Shown one piece after another: positions 8,505-17,270 of a DNA stretch of 64,000 nt (position 1 is its first letter; every line of letters starts with the position of its first letter). Made by a program: the position numbers and the translations under genes. The notes beneath the pieces are model-generated. The model worked only from the letters and a program-made list of their open reading frames with translations, ran no database searches and was not told where the DNA came from. This stretch comes from Chryseobacterium cheonjiense (GTDB taxonomy: Bacteria > Bacteroidota > Bacteroidia > Flavobacteriales > Weeksellaceae), in NCBI RefSeq assembly GCF_012927265.1, contig NZ_JABBGF010000001.1, forward strand, positions 186,001 through 250,000. The letters are read 5' to 3'.

Positions 8505-9050
8505 ATGTTAAAAATAGAAGAATTGGTTCATGCATTTATTTATTCTCAATGTGATTTTGAGAAGGAAATTGTGCTGACCAATCATTTTCAGGCAGATTGG
8601 GAAGCTGATATTCTAATTGTGGACTCGGAAGGATTCAGTCACGAAATAGAAATCAAGCTCTCAAAAAGTGATTTTAAAAATGATTTTAAAAAATCCTATA
8701 CCAATTCCAATACCGGCGAAAAGTTTCTGAAGCATGATAAAATTTCCTGCGGCGATTATGTCTGCAATGCCTTCAGCTTTCTGCTTCCGATGGGAATGGT
8801 AGATCATACGCTTATTCCGGAACATTGCGGCATCATTGAGTTTTATCATAATGTAGATTCCTGGAATACGGAATTTTATACCATCAGAAAACCTAGGAAG
8901 GTTCATGAAGATGCTTACTGGAAGCTAAATGATAAAGATCTTTTTATCCGGAAAATGGCGCTTAACCTGCTTCAGAGAAAGTTAGAGATCAAAGGGAAAC
9001 ACGAAGAACTGATCTTTAAAAATCCTTTTGATATTAAAAAATTAAAGTAA
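8505..9050 (+). CDS. Uncharacterised protein, PD-(D/E)XK nuclease-like
   Basis: A 181-residue soluble protein I cannot assign to a named family with certainty. The N-terminal half has the pattern of a PD-(D/E)XK nuclease core: Asp35 in WEADILIVD, then Glu49-Ile-Lys51 in EIEIKLSKSDF, with a preceding helix and beta strands in the right order. Such folds occur in restriction enzymes, resolvases and repair nucleases. There is no methyltransferase or phage gene nearby. A strong terminator follows at once. Nuclease activity is inference from the motif alone. Confidence 0.6.
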   Translation: MLKIEELVHAFIYSQCDFEKEIVLTNHFQADWEADILIVDSEGFSHEIEIKLSKSDFKNDFKKSYTNSNTGEKFLKHDKISCGDYVCNAFSFLLPMGMVDHTLIPEHCGIIEFYHNVDSWNTEFYTIRKPRKVHEDAYWKLNDKDLFIRKMALNLLQRKLEIKGKHEELIFKNPFDIKKLK

Positions 9051-9054
9051 GACC

Positions 9055-9088
9055 AAAAAATCCTGTTGTTCAACAGGATTTTTTTTTG
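9055..9088. terminator. Bidirectional terminator
   Basis: TCCTGTTG (9061-9068) pairs perfectly with CAACAGGA (9071-9078), flanked by A6 on the left and T9 on the right, so it can stop transcription from both convergent genes. Confidence 0.88.
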
Positions 9089-9089
9089 T

Positions 9090-9827
9090 TTATACCGATT
9101 CTGAAATTTCGTGTTCTTTTTGAAGCAAGAACTTATATATAAGTCCGCCGGAAATTCCGCCTAAAATCGGAGCGGCCCAGAACAGCCAGAGCTGCGAAAG
9201 TGCATTGCCCTGTACAAAAATTGCCTGAGAGAGCGATCGCGCCGGATTCACGGAAGTGTTAGTAATAGGAATTGAGATCAAATGGATTAAGGTAAGAGCA
9301 AGCCCGATGGCAATTCCTGCAAACTTTCCGTTGGAATGCCTGTCGGTTGTTCCCATAATAATGATCAGGAAAAAAGCAGTCAGTAAAAATTCGGTCAGGA
9401 AGGCGGCGCCCATAGAGTAGCTTTTCTCAAAATAAACGGGAGCATCGTAAAAATTGGTAGCAAAAGCACCCGGTGCGGAAAAATCGATACTTCCGGAACC
9501 GTGTAAAATAATGTATAAAGCTCCGGCCGCTGCAATAGCTCCCAGGCACTGGGCTATGATATATGGAACAAGTTCCCGGACAGGAAACCTTCCTCCCGCC
9601 ATTAATCCGAAACTTACGGCAGGATTGAAATGTCCGCCGGAAATAGGCCCTACAGCATAAGCCATAGTAAGAACAGTGAGTCCGAAAGCTAGGGATACAC
9701 CTATCAGTAATATACCCATTTGTCCGTTGGCAGAAGGTGCAATCTGGGAGGCAAACAATGCGCTGCCACAGCCTCCGAATACAAGCCAGAAGGTGCCGAA
9801 AAATTCGGCAAAAAGTTTTTTCATCAT
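9090..9827 (-). CDS. aqpZ: Aquaporin Z
   Basis: A 245-residue inner-membrane water channel of the MIP family. Two NPA boxes are seen: [11 protein letters not shown] (Asn68-Ala70) and [10 protein letters not shown] (Asn194-Ala196). The selectivity filter looks water-specific: His182 in LIHLISIP and Arg197 after the second NPA. Six membrane segments and two half-helices are apparent. The AqpZ-type sequence [13 protein letters not shown] and the absence of the glycerol-facilitator Asp after the second NPA argue against GlpF. Preceded by about 210 bp of very AT-rich DNA shared with the divergent gene. Confidence 0.93.
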   Translation of the reverse strand: MMKKLFAEFFGTFWLVFGGCGSALFASQIAPSANGQMGILLIGVSLAFGLTVLTMAYAVGPISGGHFNPAVSFGLMAGGRFPVRELVPYIIAQCLGAIAAAGALYIILHGSGSIDFSAPGAFATNFYDAPVYFEKSYSMGAAFLTEFLLTAFFLIIIMGTTDRHSNGKFAGIAIGLALTLIHLISIPITNTSVNPARSLSQAIFVQGNALSQLWLFWAAPILGGISGGLIYKFLLQKEHEISESV

Positions 9828-10040
9828 ATTTATATTTTTTTAAATGTAATCAAATTTATAATTTATATATCGAAATAAAAAGTAAATTTAAATATCATTA
9901 ATTTAATTAAATTTTATTTTATTTATCAAATTATCATTTTTTATGATTTTTGTTGTGTTTTCTGTAATGAAGTATTATTATGGTATTTGACTGATAATAG
10001 ATAATTCATTATTTTTAATTGGAAATTAAAACATTCTTTA

Positions 10041-10661
10041 ATGAAAAAGTTTTTATGCGTGGTATTTGCTTTCGTTATTCAGGGGACTTATCATTCCCAG
10101 GAAGCTAAAAAAATATTACCCTGCTATGATCTTACAGAAGTTTTAAAAGTAGAGCCTACATTGCTTTACAAACCTCACCTTGATGCCTCTAAAAGTTTTG
10201 GGGTCAAAATTTTGAAAGATTCAAAGGCTGTTCAGAAATACATCAACAACGGAAAATTCCACAAGGTCAGCAAATCCGGAAAAGGATATCGTGTACAAAA
10301 ACTCGACTACAGCAGAGCATGGATGGTTTCCAAAGGAAAACTGATGCTGGAAAGAATTGGGGCACGGTTCAGCAAAGAAACAAAAGGAAATACATTTACC
10401 GTTTCATCCATTACCCGTACCCTCGAAGATCAGTGCAGGTTAAGAAGAGTTAATACCAATGCATCACTGGGGATTAGCTCACATAATTACGGCAATTCTT
10501 TCGATATATCCTATGTGCGTTTTGATGGGGTTTTAAGGAACAATTCAAGACTGGAAGCTGCTCTGGAAAAAGTGTTGAAATATTATTATGATGCAGGCCG
10601 CATTTACTATATTAAAGAAAGACAGCAAAGTTGCTTTCACATTACGGTTAAGAATTATTAA
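10041..10661 (+). CDS. Exported DUF5715-like / LAS peptidase-like protein
   Basis: A 206-residue exported protein (signal peptide residues 1-19). It has the pattern of LAS-type (M15-like) D-Ala-D-Ala metallopeptidases: SSHNYGNSFDIS gives a His followed six residues later by an Asp, and CFHITV near the C-terminus supplies a third ligand. I believe it belongs to DUF5715, but that rests on recall. A role in trimming peptidoglycan peptides in the periplasm is plausible. It is divergent from aqpZ and 82 bp before the next gene. Confidence 0.65.
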   Translation: MKKFLCVVFAFVIQGTYHSQEAKKILPCYDLTEVLKVEPTLLYKPHLDASKSFGVKILKDSKAVQKYINNGKFHKVSKSGKGYRVQKLDYSRAWMVSKGKLMLERIGARFSKETKGNTFTVSSITRTLEDQCRLRRVNTNASLGISSHNYGNSFDISYVRFDGVLRNNSRLEAALEKVLKYYYDAGRIYYIKERQQSCFHITVKNY

Positions 10662-10743
10662 ATAGTTTTCAAATCTATGTGATATACTTGCACAGATAAT
10701 TTAGTTTCTATAATTTTATGGCACTTTAAAAAAACCGTGAAAT

Positions 10744-11484
10744 ATGAATATATTCAACAGAGATCAATTTGATGTCGCCATTGCAGAGTGGACCAACTGC
10801 TGTGCAGATTATGCTAAAATCCAGAGCCTTATCCCAACAAATTACGTTTTTACCTTTAACTCGGAACAGGTTAGCTGGTTGAAAAGCCAAAATAAGTACA
10901 ATGAATTTTGTGCAGAAATAGGAGTTTTTAAAGGTCAGTTGGTGGCTATTTTATGTCCCATGGATGCAAATGGACAAAGGCTTGTTGTAGATCAATTTCC
11001 TTACAGCGTCCTCGGTGAACTTGACGGCGATCTGAGACTGGTAGAAACCGAGCAGTATAAAGTAATTAAAAATGCTGTTCTATCTAAAGACTTGCAGCGA
11101 ATTGATTATGATTCAGATACCTATTTCCCTGTTTCCAACAAACCTATGCTGGACCAGGATGTAGCACTTGAAGCAATAGAATCCTGGAGAAATGACGGGA
11201 TGACATGGTTCTACAGAGAATGTTCAGAGTTTAAAGGAAGCAGGATTTTCAAAAAGTTTTTTGTGCCTTCTGAAGATCTTATTTCTTCCAAACCGGGACT
11301 TTACAAAATAATATGCTCATTCGGACTTAAGTTTTCGGAAGTGTATCAGAGAGTTTTGCCTACGCTTATTTTTATCTCTTTTTATCAGGATCTGCAGAAT
11401 TCGGGAAGCATCGATACCATTTCAAATACGTACGACTGGTCTCAGCCTTGCCCACCCCTGTGTCCGTTAAATTATAATATCTAA
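10744..11484 (+). CDS. Unknown protein, first gene of signalling operon
   Basis: A 246-residue protein with no signal peptide or membrane helix; I do not recognise the family. It ends in an unusual proline/cysteine tail (QPCPPLCPLNYNI). Cysteines are also frequent near the N-terminus (NCCADY). The stop is 6 nt before the next gene, and two-component genes follow, so it probably belongs to a four-gene operon (10744-13524). It may be a cytoplasmic sensor, an effector, or a precursor processed by the membrane protein; none of these is shown by the sequence. Confidence 0.6.
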   Translation: MNIFNRDQFDVAIAEWTNCCADYAKIQSLIPTNYVFTFNSEQVSWLKSQNKYNEFCAEIGVFKGQLVAILCPMDANGQRLVVDQFPYSVLGELDGDLRLVETEQYKVIKNAVLSKDLQRIDYDSDTYFPVSNKPMLDQDVALEAIESWRNDGMTWFYRECSEFKGSRIFKKFFVPSEDLISSKPGLYKIICSFGLKFSEVYQRVLPTLIFISFYQDLQNSGSIDTISNTYDWSQPCPPLCPLNYNI

Positions 11485-11490
11485 CTTATT

Positions 11491-12099
11491 GTGGATACAT
11501 ACAAAGTAATACTTTATCTTAATAATAGTTTACTTTTTATTTGTGCTGTTATAGGACTTATCCGGTACAAATTTTTTAAAAATTCAGAAAAATGGTATGT
11601 CTATTATATCATTTTTCTTTTTTTGATAGAAACTGTTGTTAAACTCTGTCTTTATGTTTTTAACCTGAAAGACGTGAATTTTGTCTTTCCTTTTTACGTT
11701 GCCGGAGAACTTCTGCTGCTGGGAATTTTATATATAAGAAAGCTTCATATGTCGGTTTACTGGTATATTCCTGTAGCCCTGCTTGCGGCTTTATTCTTTA
11801 TAGATTCCCAAATGCTTACCAACGATGTGAAAAAAGTGATATCCAATATAGTGGTAATCTGCTTTGCCGGATATGCACTGCTTACTGTCATTAAAAGCAG
11901 TAAAATCAACGACAGATTTATACTGGCAGACAGCTTTATCTTCGTATACTATGCACTGTCGGTTTTTTTATTTTTCCTTCTCAGGCAGCTTTCGGATCTG
12001 GGAAAAGAAGAGGCCAATATGATATGGAGTATCAATAATATACTCAGCAGTTTTTTATATGTATCAATTATTTATACCTTTTTAAAATTAAAGAAATAA
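11491..12099 (+). CDS. Polytopic membrane protein of signalling operon
   Basis: A 202-residue integral membrane protein with about seven hydrophobic segments and no recognisable catalytic motif. The GTG start at 11491 is 6 nt after the preceding stop, indicating translational linkage. It resembles the multi-helix input domains of some sensor kinases. The following histidine kinase has only one short membrane stretch, so this protein may supply the sensing module. Function unknown. Confidence 0.65.
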   Translation: MDTYKVILYLNNSLLFICAVIGLIRYKFFKNSEKWYVYYIIFLFLIETVVKLCLYVFNLKDVNFVFPFYVAGELLLLGILYIRKLHMSVYWYIPVALLAALFFIDSQMLTNDVKKVISNIVVICFAGYALLTVIKSSKINDRFILADSFIFVYYALSVFLFFLLRQLSDLGKEEANMIWSINNILSSFLYVSIIYTFLKLKK

Positions 12100-12137
12100 C
12101 TCTTAATATTAGCTTTTTTATTACGTTAATTGTCGTT

Positions 12138-12878
12138 TTGATAATTATCATGTCTTTTATTTTGCTTGCGTACAGAAGCTTTATTAAAAGAATAATTGAA
12201 GAAAAAAATGTACAGCATGAAGCGGAGGTCCTGCACCAGAAAAACCTGGTGCTGGAAAATATAAAAGCCCAGGAAGCAGAAAGAAAAAGAATTGCGGTAA
12301 TGATTCACGATGATATTGGAAACAGGCTTAATATTTTATCATTATGGCTGAATAACCTTGATACCAAAGGAGATGAGCTTATAAAAAAAAATATTACTAC
12401 CCAGATGTCTTCTCTTATAGATTCTTCACGAAGTATTTCACATTCATTGTATCCTGTAAATCTTGAAACCGTAGGACTGGTGTTATACATTGAAGAGCTC
12501 ATTGCCAACTTATCGGGAAGAATAAATATTTCACTGAGTGTAAGCCCTAAATTTCAGAAAAAAGATATTTTTATAGAAGTTCAGCTTTACAGAATCATTC
12601 AGGAGTTTACCACCAATGTTCTCAAACATTCGGAAGCATCAAGAGTCTGGATCTATATTAAAGACAATCGTAATAATCTGGGGGTAGTAATCTCAGATAA
12701 CGGAGAAAGTTTTGAATATGAAGAGGTGAAAAAAGGGATGGGGATCAAAAATATAGAATCCAGAATAAAATCCATGAACGCGGCACACAAATGGAAAAAC
12801 GTCTTAGGTAAAGGAAGCCGGCTAATCATTAAAATTCCATACACTAATGAATTCCCAAATCAAAGTAGCACTAATTGA
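12138..12878 (+). CDS. Sensor histidine kinase, HisKA_3 (NarX/DesK) type
   Basis: A two-component kinase of 246 residues with one N-terminal membrane segment, a coiled coil (about 20-48), the dimerisation/phosphoacceptor motif ERKRIAVMIHDDIGNRL (His57), and an HATPase domain with the N-box EFTTNVLKHS and G-box motifs SDNGESF and GMGIKNIESRI. The only canonical starts are TTG 12138 and ATG 12150. The open frame continues upstream to about 12039 and encodes hydrophobic residues, so the real membrane helix may begin earlier from a non-canonical codon such as ATT. The 3' end overlaps the regulator gene by 32 bp. Confidence 0.88.
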   Translation: MIIIMSFILLAYRSFIKRIIEEKNVQHEAEVLHQKNLVLENIKAQEAERKRIAVMIHDDIGNRLNILSLWLNNLDTKGDELIKKNITTQMSSLIDSSRSISHSLYPVNLETVGLVLYIEELIANLSGRINISLSVSPKFQKKDIFIEVQLYRIIQEFTTNVLKHSEASRVWIYIKDNRNNLGVVISDNGESFEYEEVKKGMGIKNIESRIKSMNAAHKWKNVLGKGSRLIIKIPYTNEFPNQSSTN

Positions 12879-13524
12879 TGACGAACAGCTCATCCTCGAA
12901 GGGGTGAAAATGCTCCTCTCCTCCGAACAGAATATTTCAGTAGGATTTACTTCCAACAACGGTCCGGATTTTCTCAAAGTTTTAGAGAATACTTCAGAAG
13001 AAGACTTTCCGGATATCGCGTTGGTAGATGTTCAGATGCAGCCCATGAACGGCTTTGAGCTTGTTGAGGTTCTTAAAGAAAAATATCCGGACCTCAAGAT
13101 CATCATCCTATCCTCCCATTACAAAACAACCATTCTGGGATATATGGTGAAGCTGGGTGTTTCTGCTTTTTTACCCAAAAACTCCAACAGGGAAGCCTTT
13201 ATGGAAGCCATCACTATGGTTTATAAAAACGGAATTTTCTTTACACCAGAAGATCATCAGATGATCTTTTCCTACATGAACAGCCCTACCAAAAAACGAA
13301 CACTCTTCGAAATGGACGATGAATTGTCCGACCGGGAAAAAGATGTGGTAAGGCTTATCTGTCAGGAATGCACCAACAATGAAATTGCCGAAAAGCTGTT
13401 CATCAGTCCAAGAACCGTAGAAAGCCACAGGCAGAGAATCGTGGAAAAAATAGGCGCCAAAAATACAGTAGGTATTGTTATTTATGCTATCATTAATAAT
13501 ATCCATCCGTTAGAAAGAATCTGA
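12847..13524 (+). CDS. LuxR/NarL-type response regulator
   Basis: A 225-residue regulator. The receiver domain (1-125) has the acidic pair Asp11-Asp12, the phosphoacceptor Asp61 in IALVDVQM, and the conserved Lys in FLPKNS. The C-terminal LuxR helix-turn-helix (about 155-218) reads LSDREKDVVRLI ... NEIAEKLFISPRTVESHRQRI. It overlaps the kinase gene by 32 bp, so the two are certainly a cognate pair. Its targets are unknown. A perfect terminator follows immediately. Confidence 0.93.
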   Translation: MNSQIKVALIDDEQLILEGVKMLLSSEQNISVGFTSNNGPDFLKVLENTSEEDFPDIALVDVQMQPMNGFELVEVLKEKYPDLKIIILSSHYKTTILGYMVKLGVSAFLPKNSNREAFMEAITMVYKNGIFFTPEDHQMIFSYMNSPTKKRTLFEMDDELSDREKDVVRLICQECTNNEIAEKLFISPRTVESHRQRIVEKIGAKNTVGIVIYAIINNIHPLERI

Positions 13525-13548
13525 TTCCGTAGAAATACGGAATTTTTT
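13524..13548 (+). terminator. Terminator of signalling operon
   Basis: ATTCCGTA (13524-13531), GAAA tetraloop, TACGGAAT (13536-13543), then a T run. Confidence 0.9.
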
Positions 13549-13656
13549 ATTTGGTGCTTTTTACTCTAAAATCCCGCCTTTTTTCATCGTTACTTTGAAG
13601 AATTCGTTCACTTTATCAATTTTGATAAGGTTTAAAACTAAAACCACAAGGTGTCA

Positions 13657-15000
13657 ATGAAAAGCAGCATAATCTCCGTCGGAGTTTTTTTTGACGGAAC
13701 AGGAAATAACGGGATAAACGCAACTTCTCCCGAAAAGCCCCCAAAAAACAACGAAAGTTATTACGGAAATATTACCAATATTTATAAATTATTTCAACAG
13801 TTTAACGGTGAGGAGAAAATATATATAGAAGGCATTGGAACCGTTACTCAAAAGGAAGACAGCGATTTTGCCATGGCTACCTGCAAAAATCCTGCAGGCG
13901 AAGAAGGATATTCTTCTGATGACAAACTACAGAAAGCATTTTCTTTTATCAGGCAGATCATGTCTGATTGTACAAGTCGATATGAACTATATATTTACGG
14001 ATTCAGCAGAGGAGCAATGCTGGCCAGAAATTTTTGCTACGAACTGCTGAAAGAAAATACTGATTTTCAGGGAAATGTCACTGTAAAATTTCTTGGTGTT
14101 TTTGATACGGTAGAATCTGCGCCCTTCCACGATTACAACGTGATGGTGCATCCCGCAACGGAAAAAGCACTTCATATTTGTGCCGCAAACGAATGCCGCT
14201 TTTTCTTTCCCTTAACAGGTCTTTTTGAAGATTCTGGTTTAATGGAAGATAAAATAGCAGATACAGGGAATACCGTCTGGAAAAAAATTTTTGTTCCCGG
14301 AGCTCATGCAGACGTAGGAGGCGGATATCTGGAAGGTTCCCAGTCAGTATATATATCCCCGAATTTCCTTCAGGAGGGTGAGGTTGAAGCCTACATCCGT
14401 AATATCAGGACAACAGCCGATGCAGAAGGAAATAAAATATGGGATCATATACTGGAAAATTATGAAATAAACCGCGGAAAAGCATTTTTTCAGGCTTATC
14501 TTGCCAGAAATCTTGTGTACAATGAACTTTCTAAAGTTTACGGGAAACTTATGCTCGAAGAATCAAATGCTGAAAAACCGATTTTTAATACGGAATTTGA
14601 TGATTCCAACTTTTTAATTGATGCCGGAAAACATCCCTATCTCATCCAGCTTTCAAATGCACTAAAGCAGTATGCAGAAAAGCTTTCCCCGGAATTAAAG
14701 CCTGTTTATCATTATAAAGAACTGACAGGTTATAGTCATATCTCCGCCAATTTTGGATTGTATCATCCGGCAATTTCAAGAAATTCAGCAGACGGCGGAC
14801 TTACGGAATTTATCAACAACGGGCTGAACGTACCGGGAAATTCTGACGATCAGTTTACTGCCAACACTTCAAAACTACAGGTGGAAATACATCATATCGA
14901 AGATTCTGTCGTGGATTACGCATACGGAACCAATATCCCAAATAACGACAATTGGAACCGAACCATATTGATTAAGGAAAATTTATACAATAAATGTTAG
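13657..15000 (+). CDS. DUF2235 lipase-like protein (Tle1-like)
   Basis: A 447-residue protein of the DUF2235 alpha/beta-hydrolase family, which includes the T6SS phospholipase effector Tle1. The N-terminus has VGVFFDGTGNN, the nucleophile elbow is YGFSRGAML (Ser117 from this start), then GVFDTV, and PGAHADVGGGY carries the acid/histidine part. No signal peptide is present, which fits a T6SS cargo or a cytosolic enzyme. A GTG at 13651 two codons upstream is an alternative start. No VgrG, PAAR or immunity-like gene is adjacent, so effector status is inference. Confidence 0.8.
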   Translation: MKSSIISVGVFFDGTGNNGINATSPEKPPKNNESYYGNITNIYKLFQQFNGEEKIYIEGIGTVTQKEDSDFAMATCKNPAGEEGYSSDDKLQKAFSFIRQIMSDCTSRYELYIYGFSRGAMLARNFCYELLKENTDFQGNVTVKFLGVFDTVESAPFHDYNVMVHPATEKALHICAANECRFFFPLTGLFEDSGLMEDKIADTGNTVWKKIFVPGAHADVGGGYLEGSQSVYISPNFLQEGEVEAYIRNIRTTADAEGNKIWDHILENYEINRGKAFFQAYLARNLVYNELSKVYGKLMLEESNAEKPIFNTEFDDSNFLIDAGKHPYLIQLSNALKQYAEKLSPELKPVYHYKELTGYSHISANFGLYHPAISRNSADGGLTEFINNGLNVPGNSDDQFTANTSKLQVEIHHIEDSVVDYAYGTNIPNNDNWNRTILIKENLYNKC

Positions 15001-15028
15001 TACTTTTTCAGTTTTAAATTTAGGTGTG

Positions 15029-15058
15029 GAGCTGTCCTGGTAAGACAGCTCTTTTTTT
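15029..15058 (+). terminator. Terminator of DUF2235 gene
   Basis: GAGCTGTC (15029-15036) pairs with GACAGCTC (15044-15051), loop of 7 nt, followed by seven T. Confidence 0.88.
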
Positions 15059-15139
15059 ATTCCTGTTCCCCAAAAAAGCTTTTTAAGATTCACATTCATA
15101 AGAAGTTATTTTTCTTACAGCCAGTTCTTTTATTTTCCG

Positions 15140-15147
15140 TATTTTTG
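15140..15147 (+). promoter_or_regulatory. -7 box of ABC-F gene
   Basis: TATTTTTG, 39 nt before ATG 15187. It shows that the in-frame TTG at 15145, which lies inside the box, is not the start. Confidence 0.7.
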
Positions 15148-15186
15148 CACCCGAAAATTCATTATTCACTATTAATCATTATTAGC

Positions 15187-17112
15187 ATGCTTTCGGTTCA
15201 AGGTTTAGGATTACATCATTCAGGAACATATTTGTTTCAAAACGTGAATTTCACGATTAAAAAGGATGATAAAATTGGTTTGGTTGGTAAAAATGGGGCG
15301 GGGAAATCCACTTTATTAAAAATGCTTTCCGGAGAAATTAATTTCTATGAAGGAAACGTAGTTCCGGAAGGAAATATCACTATCGGATTTTTAAAGCAGG
15401 ATCTTGATTTCGTAAAAGGAAGAACGGTTTGGGCAGAAACCATGCAGGCTTTCGAACAGATCAATGCATGGAAAAATGAGCTTGAAGAAGTGAATCATCA
15501 GATGGCGACAAGAACCGACTATGAAAGTGATTCTTACACCGATCTGATCAACAAAATGACAGAACTAAACGATCTTTTGATGAACCACGACGCTTACAAT
15601 CTCGAAGGCGACATGGAAAAGGTGCTTTTCGGGCTTGGATTCAAAGCGGATGATTTTCAGAAGATTACCGATGAATTTTCAGGAGGCTGGAGAATGAGAA
15701 TCGAGCTTGCGAAGCTACTTCTTCAGAAAAACGACATTATGCTTCTCGATGAGCCTACCAACCACCTCGATATGGAATCCATCATGTGGCTGGAAAACTT
15801 TTTAAAAGATTATCCCGGAGCAATTGTTCTGGTAAGTCACGATAAGCAGTTCATGACTGCGGTTTGTAACCGTACTTTCGATATCAACAACAAAAAAGTT
15901 GACGACTATAAAGCCAATTATTCCAAATATCTTGTGATGCGCGAAGACCGCCGTGAAAAGCTGATTCAGGCTAAAAAGAATCAGGATGCGGAAATCAAGC
16001 AAATGGAAGATAACATCAATAAGTTCCGTGCAAGTGCTACCAAAGCATCCTTCGCACAGTCGCTTATCAAAAAGTTAGATAAAATCGAGCGAATTGAAGT
16101 GGATAATGAAGATGTCTCTAAATTCAACATTCGTTTCGTACAATCCGTAGTTCCCGGAAAAGTAATTTTTGAAGCTCAAAAACTCGGCAAAGCCTATGGA
16201 GAGAAACAGATTTTTGATGATGTGGATTTTATTGTCCAAAGGGGAGATAGAATTGCGCTTCTTGGACAGAACGGACAGGGAAAAACAACATTAGCAAAAA
16301 TTCTTGCAGGCGATATCAAAGATTATTCAGGAACCTGGAATCTGGGGCATAACGTAAATATTGGTTATTTCGCTCAGAACCAGGAGGAGGTTTTAACCCC
16401 GAATAAAACGGTTCAGGAAGAAGCAGAAGATGCTGCAACTGAAGAAACCAGACCAAGAGTCCGTGATTTGTTAGGATCTTTCCTTTTCCAGGGAGAGGCG
16501 GTGAATAAAAAAACGAAAGTACTTTCCGGAGGGGAAAGAAACCGTTTGGCGCTTTGTAAATTGTTGTTGCGTCCTTTCAATACGCTGATCATGGACGAAC
16601 CTACAAACCACTTGGATATCCAGTCTAAGGAAATTATCAAACTGGCGCTTCAGAAGTTTGAAGGGACTTTGATCGTAATTTCGCACGACAGGGAATTTTT
16701 ACAGGGACTTTGTGATAAAATTTACGAGTTCCGTGACGGTAAAATGAAAGAATTCTTAGGGGATATCAATGAATATCTGGAATTCCGACAGAAAGAATCC
16801 ATCAGGGAAATTTCTGCTGAAAAGGCGAAACTGCACAATGAACTGCCGAAAGTTGAGGAAAAAAAGACCGAAGAAAAGCAGGTTTCTAATGAATCATCCG
16901 TAATTGTAAGCAAAGAGCAGAAGAATATTCAGAATAAACTGAAGAAAGTAGAAGAGAAAATTACTGAACTTGAAACAAAAGTTGAGGAATTTGAAGCTTC
17001 GTTTACCAAAGAGAATCCTTCTGAAGAAACGTTGGAAAATTATAACAAGACAAAAGAAGAGCTCGATCTTGCGCTGCAGGAGTGGGAATATCTGGGTTCA
17101 CAGTTGAACTGA
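15187..17112 (+). CDS. ABC-F family ATP-binding protein
   Basis: A 641-residue soluble twin-ATPase without membrane segments, typical of ABC-F translation factors (Uup/EttA/YdiF type) that act on the ribosome. Domain 1 has Walker A GKNGAGKST (34-42), signature FSGGWRMR and Walker B IMLLDEPTNHLD. Domain 2 has GQNGQGKTT, LSGGERNRL and TLIMDEPTNHLD. The C-terminus is a long charged coiled coil, as in Uup, which also binds branched DNA. The linker between the domains is the Lys/Arg-rich arm seen in ABC-F proteins. Start chosen from the -7 box at 15140-15147. Confidence 0.92.
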   Translation: MLSVQGLGLHHSGTYLFQNVNFTIKKDDKIGLVGKNGAGKSTLLKMLSGEINFYEGNVVPEGNITIGFLKQDLDFVKGRTVWAETMQAFEQINAWKNELEEVNHQMATRTDYESDSYTDLINKMTELNDLLMNHDAYNLEGDMEKVLFGLGFKADDFQKITDEFSGGWRMRIELAKLLLQKNDIMLLDEPTNHLDMESIMWLENFLKDYPGAIVLVSHDKQFMTAVCNRTFDINNKKVDDYKANYSKYLVMREDRREKLIQAKKNQDAEIKQMEDNINKFRASATKASFAQSLIKKLDKIERIEVDNEDVSKFNIRFVQSVVPGKVIFEAQKLGKAYGEKQIFDDVDFIVQRGDRIALLGQNGQGKTTLAKILAGDIKDYSGTWNLGHNVNIGYFAQNQEEVLTPNKTVQEEAEDAATEETRPRVRDLLGSFLFQGEAVNKKTKVLSGGERNRLALCKLLLRPFNTLIMDEPTNHLDIQSKEIIKLALQKFEGTLIVISHDREFLQGLCDKIYEFRDGKMKEFLGDINEYLEFRQKESIREISAEKAKLHNELPKVEEKKTEEKQVSNESSVIVSKEQKNIQNKLKKVEEKITELETKVEEFEASFTKENPSEETLENYNKTKEELDLALQEWEYLGSQLN

Positions 17113-17133
17113 TTCTAAAGGTTGTGCTAGGAA

Positions 17134-17166
17134 AAACCTTATAGGTTTCTAAAACCTATAAGGTTT
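17134..17166. repeat. Perfect 15-bp inverted repeat
   Basis: AAACCTTATAGGTTT (17134-17148), loop CTA, AAACCTATAAGGTTT (17152-17166). Each arm is itself nearly palindromic. There is no T run, so it looks like a dispersed palindromic repeat rather than a simple terminator, though it may also end ABC-F transcription. Confidence 0.75.
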
Positions 17167-17258
17167 GAATAACAGTTTGTAACAAAATTTCAATTCGTCC
17201 TACTTATCCATCAAAATATTTTAAGAAAACTTTAATCTGAGTTTTTAAATTATTTTTA

Positions 17259-17266
17259 TAATTTTG
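17259..17266 (+). promoter_or_regulatory. -7 box, leaderless, TonB cassette first gene
   Basis: TAATTTTG ends 4 nt before ATG 17271. Confidence 0.65.
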
Positions 17267-17270
17267 ACAC

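Noticed and set aside
15145..15186. TTG start for the ABC-F gene
   Set aside because: The TTG is part of the -7 box; the protein family starts at the ATG at 15187.
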